Origin: an uncultured Rikenella sp.
GTDB taxonomy: Bacteria > Bacteroidota > Bacteroidia > Bacteroidales > Rikenellaceae
Length of the DNA stretch: 23,971 nt
Direction: 5' to 3'
NCBI RefSeq assembly: GCF_910577125.1
Contig: NZ_CAJTMN010000028.1
Span: 1 to 23,971, forward strand
Shown here: positions 21,842-23,971 of the stretch, piece after piece
How positions within the stretch are numbered: the first letter of the stretch is position 1
How the letters are laid out: each line of letters starts with the position of its first letter
Program-made: the position numbers and the translations under genes
The notes under the pieces: model-generated
The model's input: the letters and a program-made list of their open reading frames with translations, nothing else
Told to the model about the DNA's origin: nothing
The model's database searches: none

Positions 21842-22153
21842 ATGGATTCTACAATACATTCCAAAACAGAACAATTTGCCGTCGTTGCAATACTGATTCT
21901 CATTATGGAAGCTGATGGCGTGGTAGACCCCAACGAGGTAAAATTTCTAAATCGTATCCTGTCGATATTCAATATTTCGGAATCCGAGTTAGAAATCGTT
22001 AGTTCTTATGATTTCAATCAGTGTCGGGAGATACTTAGCGGTATGGGGGCAGAAGAACTGGCATATGCCAAATCTATTTTTACAGAAATGGCAAGGTGCG
22101 ATGGCTACACAGATCCTCGCGAACTAAAGATTATAAATCGGTTAGGAGGCTAA
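21842..22153 (+). CDS. TerB-like (tellurite resistance B domain) small protein
   Basis: This 103-aa helical protein shows the internal symmetry of TerB: IMEADGVVDPNEVKFLNRIL and MARCDGYTDPRELKIIN each carry the ADGxxDxxE helix-loop-helix motif. TerB-like domains sense or anchor at membranes and recur in phage-defence gene sets (for example, a TerB protein accompanies a helicase in Shango). The ATG at 21842 begins 1 nt after the helicase stop. In-frame ATGs at 21794 and 21812 would overlap the helicase gene and cannot be excluded. It completes the three-gene cassette. Confidence 0.75.
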   Translation: MDSTIHSKTEQFAVVAILILIMEADGVVDPNEVKFLNRILSIFNISESELEIVSSYDFNQCREILSGMGAEELAYAKSIFTEMARCDGYTDPRELKIINRLGG

Positions 22154-22252
22154 GAACACGGTTATATTCAGATATGTCTCGGTAACATTGCACTCTACGT
22201 TGTTGCGTATGGATATAGAAAAGTTACGCGGAATATTTGAATTTTGCCAGTA

Positions 22253-22305
22253 GAAAATAAAAGAAGCGACATAACATTTTGATGCTCACTTTGTTAAGTC
22301 GCTTC
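22253..22305 (-). terminator. Orphan minus-strand terminator
   Basis: GAAGCGAC (22263-22270) pairs with GTCGCTTC (22298-22305), extended by TAACA/TGTTA. On the minus strand the stem is followed by TTTTATTTTC. No minus-strand gene lies immediately to its right, only a 13-nt piece matching the tRNA-Leu 3' end, so the gene it served has been lost or displaced. Confidence 0.7.
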
Positions 22306-22308
22306 AAG

Positions 22309-22321
22309 GGTGCCCAGGACA
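22309..22321 (-). repeat. 13-nt copy of the tRNA-Leu 3' end, possible attachment-site remnant
   Basis: GGTGCCCAGGACA is identical to the tRNA-Leu 3' end at 40-52, in the same orientation, with looser similarity continuing to GAAC and GC. On the minus strand it is followed by a terminator, as expected after a tRNA. Integrases often use tRNA 3' ends as attachment sites, so this may mark an old integration edge at the end of the AT-rich island. The full tRNA copy in this window is not the partner end, because essential genes lie between. Confidence 0.4.
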
Positions 22322-22484
22322 GTACGAGAACTGCCGCAACAACATCCGCCGCTACGCCGGGCGGATGAATCGCCCGGGGGCCACCGCCGAAGTGATCGAA
22401 GAGGCCCGCCGACACAAAACGCGCCACGAACAGCGCGCCGCCATTTTCAAAAAAATACTATCCCATGCAAATACTGGTTCATAA
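22320..22484 (+). pseudogene. C-terminal fragment of an unidentified GC-rich gene
   Basis: Plus frame codons from 22320 give 54 residues: QYENCRNNIRRYAGR, then RPGATAEVIEEARRH and EQRAAIFKKILSH, ending at TAA 22482-22484. GC-rich codon use and a helical, highly charged composition suggest real coding sequence. There is no start codon: an in-frame stop lies at 22272 and the junction is at the tRNA-like 13-mer. I do not recognise the family. The abrupt beginning next to AT-rich DNA marks a recombination joint. Confidence 0.5.
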
Positions 22485-22544
22485 CCTCGGCATCCTACGA
22501 GACGAGGAATTTGTGAACTTTGTATGTGTAAGGATGGTTTGTTT

Positions 22545-22577
22545 TTTGCAAGACAAAATCAAAAATGATTACATTTG
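22545..22577 (+). promoter_or_regulatory. Near-consensus Bacteroidetes promoter
   Basis: TTTG (22545-22548) and TACATTTG (22570-22577) are separated by 21 nt, matching the -33/-7 architecture. The predicted start is near 22583, 23 nt before the ATG at 22606. Confidence 0.75.
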
Positions 22578-22592
22578 TACGTACGAACGTAC
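22577..22592. promoter_or_regulatory. Palindromic operator-like site overlapping the transcription start
   Basis: GTACGT ACGA ACGTAC is a perfect 6-bp inverted repeat placed just after the -7 box, where a bound repressor would block initiation. Partial repeats (ACTAACATACATAC) follow. The binding protein is unknown. Confidence 0.5.
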
Positions 22593-22605
22593 TAACATAC
22601 ATACT

Positions 22606-23214
22606 ATGGAAGGTCTTTTGAATACAGTTACAGCCCAACTTCCGCTGTGGATCATTGTCGGCTTGCTGCTGATCGGGGGAACTATTGTAGCATGTCGTTT
22701 CTATTTTCGCAAATGTCATCCGATTATCAAGAATGCTCAGTGCGAAGCCCATCATCGTACATTGGAGTCTTTGGAATCGCAGGGAAAGACATCTACTGAT
22801 ACATTGGCCAAACTGATGTTGAAGATCGACAATATTGAGCGTGTGTTGATTGCGAAAGATGAAAGTTTGCTGGATCGATTTTCAGTAACACACAGTCCTC
22901 GGCAATTGAATGATGCGGGAGAAGGATTGCTGAAAGATTCGGGGGCAAAAGTTTTATTGGAGGCAGAACTTCCTCGATTAATCGAATTGATTGACAAGGA
23001 AGAACCGCATACGGCCTTGGATGTAGAACAGATATCCTACCGTGTATTATTGGCTGAAAGCGGGGAGCCTTGGTTTGTCCCGATCAAGAATTTCATATAT
23101 AATCATCCTGTGTATCGGGATACTCCGATTCATGTCGGTGCATTATGCTTTGTGATGGGAATATCATTGCGAAACTCATATCTGACAAGACATCCAGAGC
23201 TTTTGGCTGAATAA
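22606..23214 (+). CDS. Single-pass membrane protein of unknown function
   Basis: This 202-aa protein has an N-terminal hydrophobic helix at about residues 11-33 (LPLWIIVGLLLIGGTIVAC, then RFYFRK, positive side inside). A helical segment follows (HHRTLESLESQGKTSTDTL, about 50-75) that could form a coiled coil. The soluble C-terminal domain (about 105-202: ELPRLIELIDKEEP, EPWFVPIKNFIYNHP) is not one I recognise. ATG 22606 is chosen over the longer frame (from 22465) because of the promoter at 22545-22577 and because it starts just before the TM helix. A terminator follows, so it is probably monocistronic. Confidence 0.75.
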   Translation: MEGLLNTVTAQLPLWIIVGLLLIGGTIVACRFYFRKCHPIIKNAQCEAHHRTLESLESQGKTSTDTLAKLMLKIDNIERVLIAKDESLLDRFSVTHSPRQLNDAGEGLLKDSGAKVLLEAELPRLIELIDKEEPHTALDVEQISYRVLLAESGEPWFVPIKNFIYNHPVYRDTPIHVGALCFVMGISLRNSYLTRHPELLAE

Positions 23215-23235
23215 GCAATTCTTGATCGCATAGAG

Positions 23236-23259
23236 AACCGCCTCTCGGGGCGGTTTTTT
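23236..23259 (+). terminator. Terminator after the membrane protein gene
   Basis: AACCGCC (23236-23242) pairs with GGCGGTT (23249-23255) around a 6-nt loop, followed by T to 23259. Confidence 0.85.
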
Positions 23260-23312
23260 GTTGGTATATCCAGAAATTTTCCCCATCTTTGTGTTGTTCT
23301 CTATCCAAAGAA

Positions 23313-23329
23313 GGCGAGTAATGCTCGCC
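23313..23329. other. Short hairpin in the leader region
   Basis: GGCGAG TAATG CTCGCC is a 6-bp stem. It sits between the terminator above and the structured segment below; its role is unknown. Confidence 0.45.
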
Positions 23330-23372
23330 GATTTATTTCGTGCGGGCGTTTTTTATGCTTGCCTATTAATTT

Positions 23373-23456
23373 TGGGTTACGTACCCCCGTGCCGAAGGTT
23401 AATGCCTCGGCTGCCTTCTTTGGTGGAGAACAGCGGGAAAGACGTAACCCATTTTT
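23373..23456 (+). ncRNA. Candidate structured RNA with terminator-like end
   Basis: A 10-bp closing stem TGGGTTACGT (23373-23382) with ACGTAACCCA (23442-23451) is followed at once by five T. Inside, CCCG/CGGG, GCCGA/TCGGC and GCTG/CAGC arms can form, giving a multibranched shape. It could be a small RNA end, an attenuator or a riboswitch-like leader of the 71-aa gene that begins 14 nt later. I do not recognise a known RNA class. A 55-aa frame runs across it but shows no protein family. Confidence 0.45.
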
Positions 23457-23469
23457 CGTTCATTTCAAA

Positions 23470-23685
23470 ATGTTCAAACCAAAGATGAAAACCAACCAAA
23501 CCGCTCTGACCGAGCTAATCTCCCGACTGGAGGTCATCCGCACCGAATTCTACCGGAATGCGGAAATGCCGAACGACACAGATCAATCGACATTCGAGAA
23601 TGCCGTCAATGAGGCGCAGACTGTGATCGGCTCCGTGATCGCCGACAGCATCGTTGCTCAGGCGCGCGATTCCGCTGCACAGTAG
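23470..23685 (+). CDS. Small hypothetical protein, probably phage or mobile-element derived
   Basis: This 71-aa, mostly helical protein (TALTELISRLEVIRTEFYR, then FENAVNEAQTVIGSVIADS) has no recognised domain. ATG 23470 is chosen because the frame upstream runs through the structured RNA; a second ATG at 23485 is possible. A strong terminator follows, and the next gene is phage-like, so this belongs to the element that enters at the right edge. Confidence 0.6.
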   Translation: MFKPKMKTNQTALTELISRLEVIRTEFYRNAEMPNDTDQSTFENAVNEAQTVIGSVIADSIVAQARDSAAQ

Positions 23686-23705
23686 CCACCCTATTTTTGC
23701 CGCTC

Positions 23706-23737
23706 AAGGCCGATTCCGAAAGGAGTCGGCCTTTTTT
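23706..23737 (+). terminator. Terminator with GAAA tetraloop
   Basis: A 12-bp stem (23706-23717 with 23722-23733; one G-T pair) around GAAA is followed by T through 23737. Confidence 0.9.
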
Positions 23738-23778
23738 GCGTCCTTTAATTCAGACAGTTGGCTTCTCATCTTTGTGGC

Positions 23779-23971
23779 ATGGAAATCAACGACAACCAAA
23801 TATTCAAACAAATTCGGGATATGGGTGCTCAAGGATTGACCCCCGCCCAGATCGCCTCCCTGCTGCGCATCCCCGCCGCCGAGCGGGAGGCCTTTTTAGA
23901 CGAGTTCACCCGGCCTGAAACGAAAGTCTACGAGTCGTATGCCAACGGCAAGGCCATGATGGACTACAACA
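23779..23971 (+). CDS. Partial phage-like protein (small, HTH-type N-terminus), cut by the window edge
   Basis: The first 64 residues are present. An N-terminal helical part (IFKQIRDMGAQGLTPAQIAS, then LLRIP) reads like a helix-turn-helix, and then EAFLDEFTRPETKVYESYAN and GKAMMDYN. Small proteins of this composition often precede terminase genes in Bacteroidales prophages; that link is from memory of the family style, not proven here. The rest of the gene is outside the window. Confidence 0.55.
   Translation, partial: MEINDNQIFKQIRDMGAQGLTPAQIASLLRIPAAEREAFLDEFTRPETKVYESYANGKAMMDYN

Noticed and set aside
40..22321. The two tRNA-Leu 3' end copies as attL and attR of one 22-kb element
   Set aside because: The interval contains thrS, infC, rpmI and rplT, which are housekeeping genes and not element cargo, so they are not a simple attL/attR pair.
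23258..23488. 76-aa plus frame across the structured segment (internal ATG at 23321)
   Set aside because: It overlaps a terminator-adjacent leader and a long RNA stem, shows no family, and enters the 71-aa gene in another frame.
23767..23774. CATCTTTG as a promoter -7 box for the last gene (similar at 23285)
   Set aside because: The first position deviates from TAnnTTTG, no -33 element is at the right spacing, and it is only 4 nt from the ATG.

Overview
The window looks like a chromosomal segment of a GC-rich member of the Bacteroidales; an Alistipes-like organism is my best guess. The reasons are the thrS-infC-rpmI-rplT order, repeated promoter elements of the Bacteroidetes type (-7 box TAnnTTTG, with a TTG/TTTG -33 box 19-21 nt upstream), FISUMP-like protein remnants and Bacteroidales-type prophage genes. 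The genus is inferred and no rRNA is present.

Layout. 1-3800: a terminator, a minus-strand tRNA-Leu(GAG) with its own promoter, then the translation cluster thrS, infC (apparent AUA start), rpmI, rplT and a terminator. 3800-5700: about 1.9 kb with no intact gene. It holds a mosaic of inverted, strongly palindromic repeats and two same-length remnants of a hypervariable FISUMP/C-type-lectin-like C-terminus that resemble diversity-generating-retroelement targets. 5722-7172: an AraC regulator and a Crp/Fnr-type regulator, 2 bp apart. 7281-8423: a membrane acyltransferase. 8437-17455 (minus strand): a tightly packed set read in the order LytTR regulator, membrane-anchored DUF2233/NAGPA-like protein, giant alpha-2-macroglobulin lipoprotein, PbpC. 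Overlapping ATGA junctions join the first pair and the last pair. The last two form the classic periplasmic A2M plus penicillin-binding protein 1C pair.

17.6-22.3 kb is an AT-rich accessory island. It carries a DUF1848 protein with a C-terminal CxxxCxxC cluster, an 887-aa fusion (methyltransferase-like, NERD-like and UvrD-type SF1 helicase) and a small TerB-like protein. The three genes are packed head to tail and look like one functional unit, plausibly an undescribed defence or nucleic-acid-processing system. The island ends at an orphan minus-strand terminator and a 13-nt copy of the tRNA-Leu 3' end, followed by a truncated GC-rich coding fragment.

22.5-23.97 kb: a single-pass membrane protein behind a near-consensus promoter with a palindromic operator-like site, a terminator, a structured-RNA-like segment, a 71-aa protein and the start of a phage-like protein cut by the window edge. 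This suggests the window enters a prophage or other mobile element.
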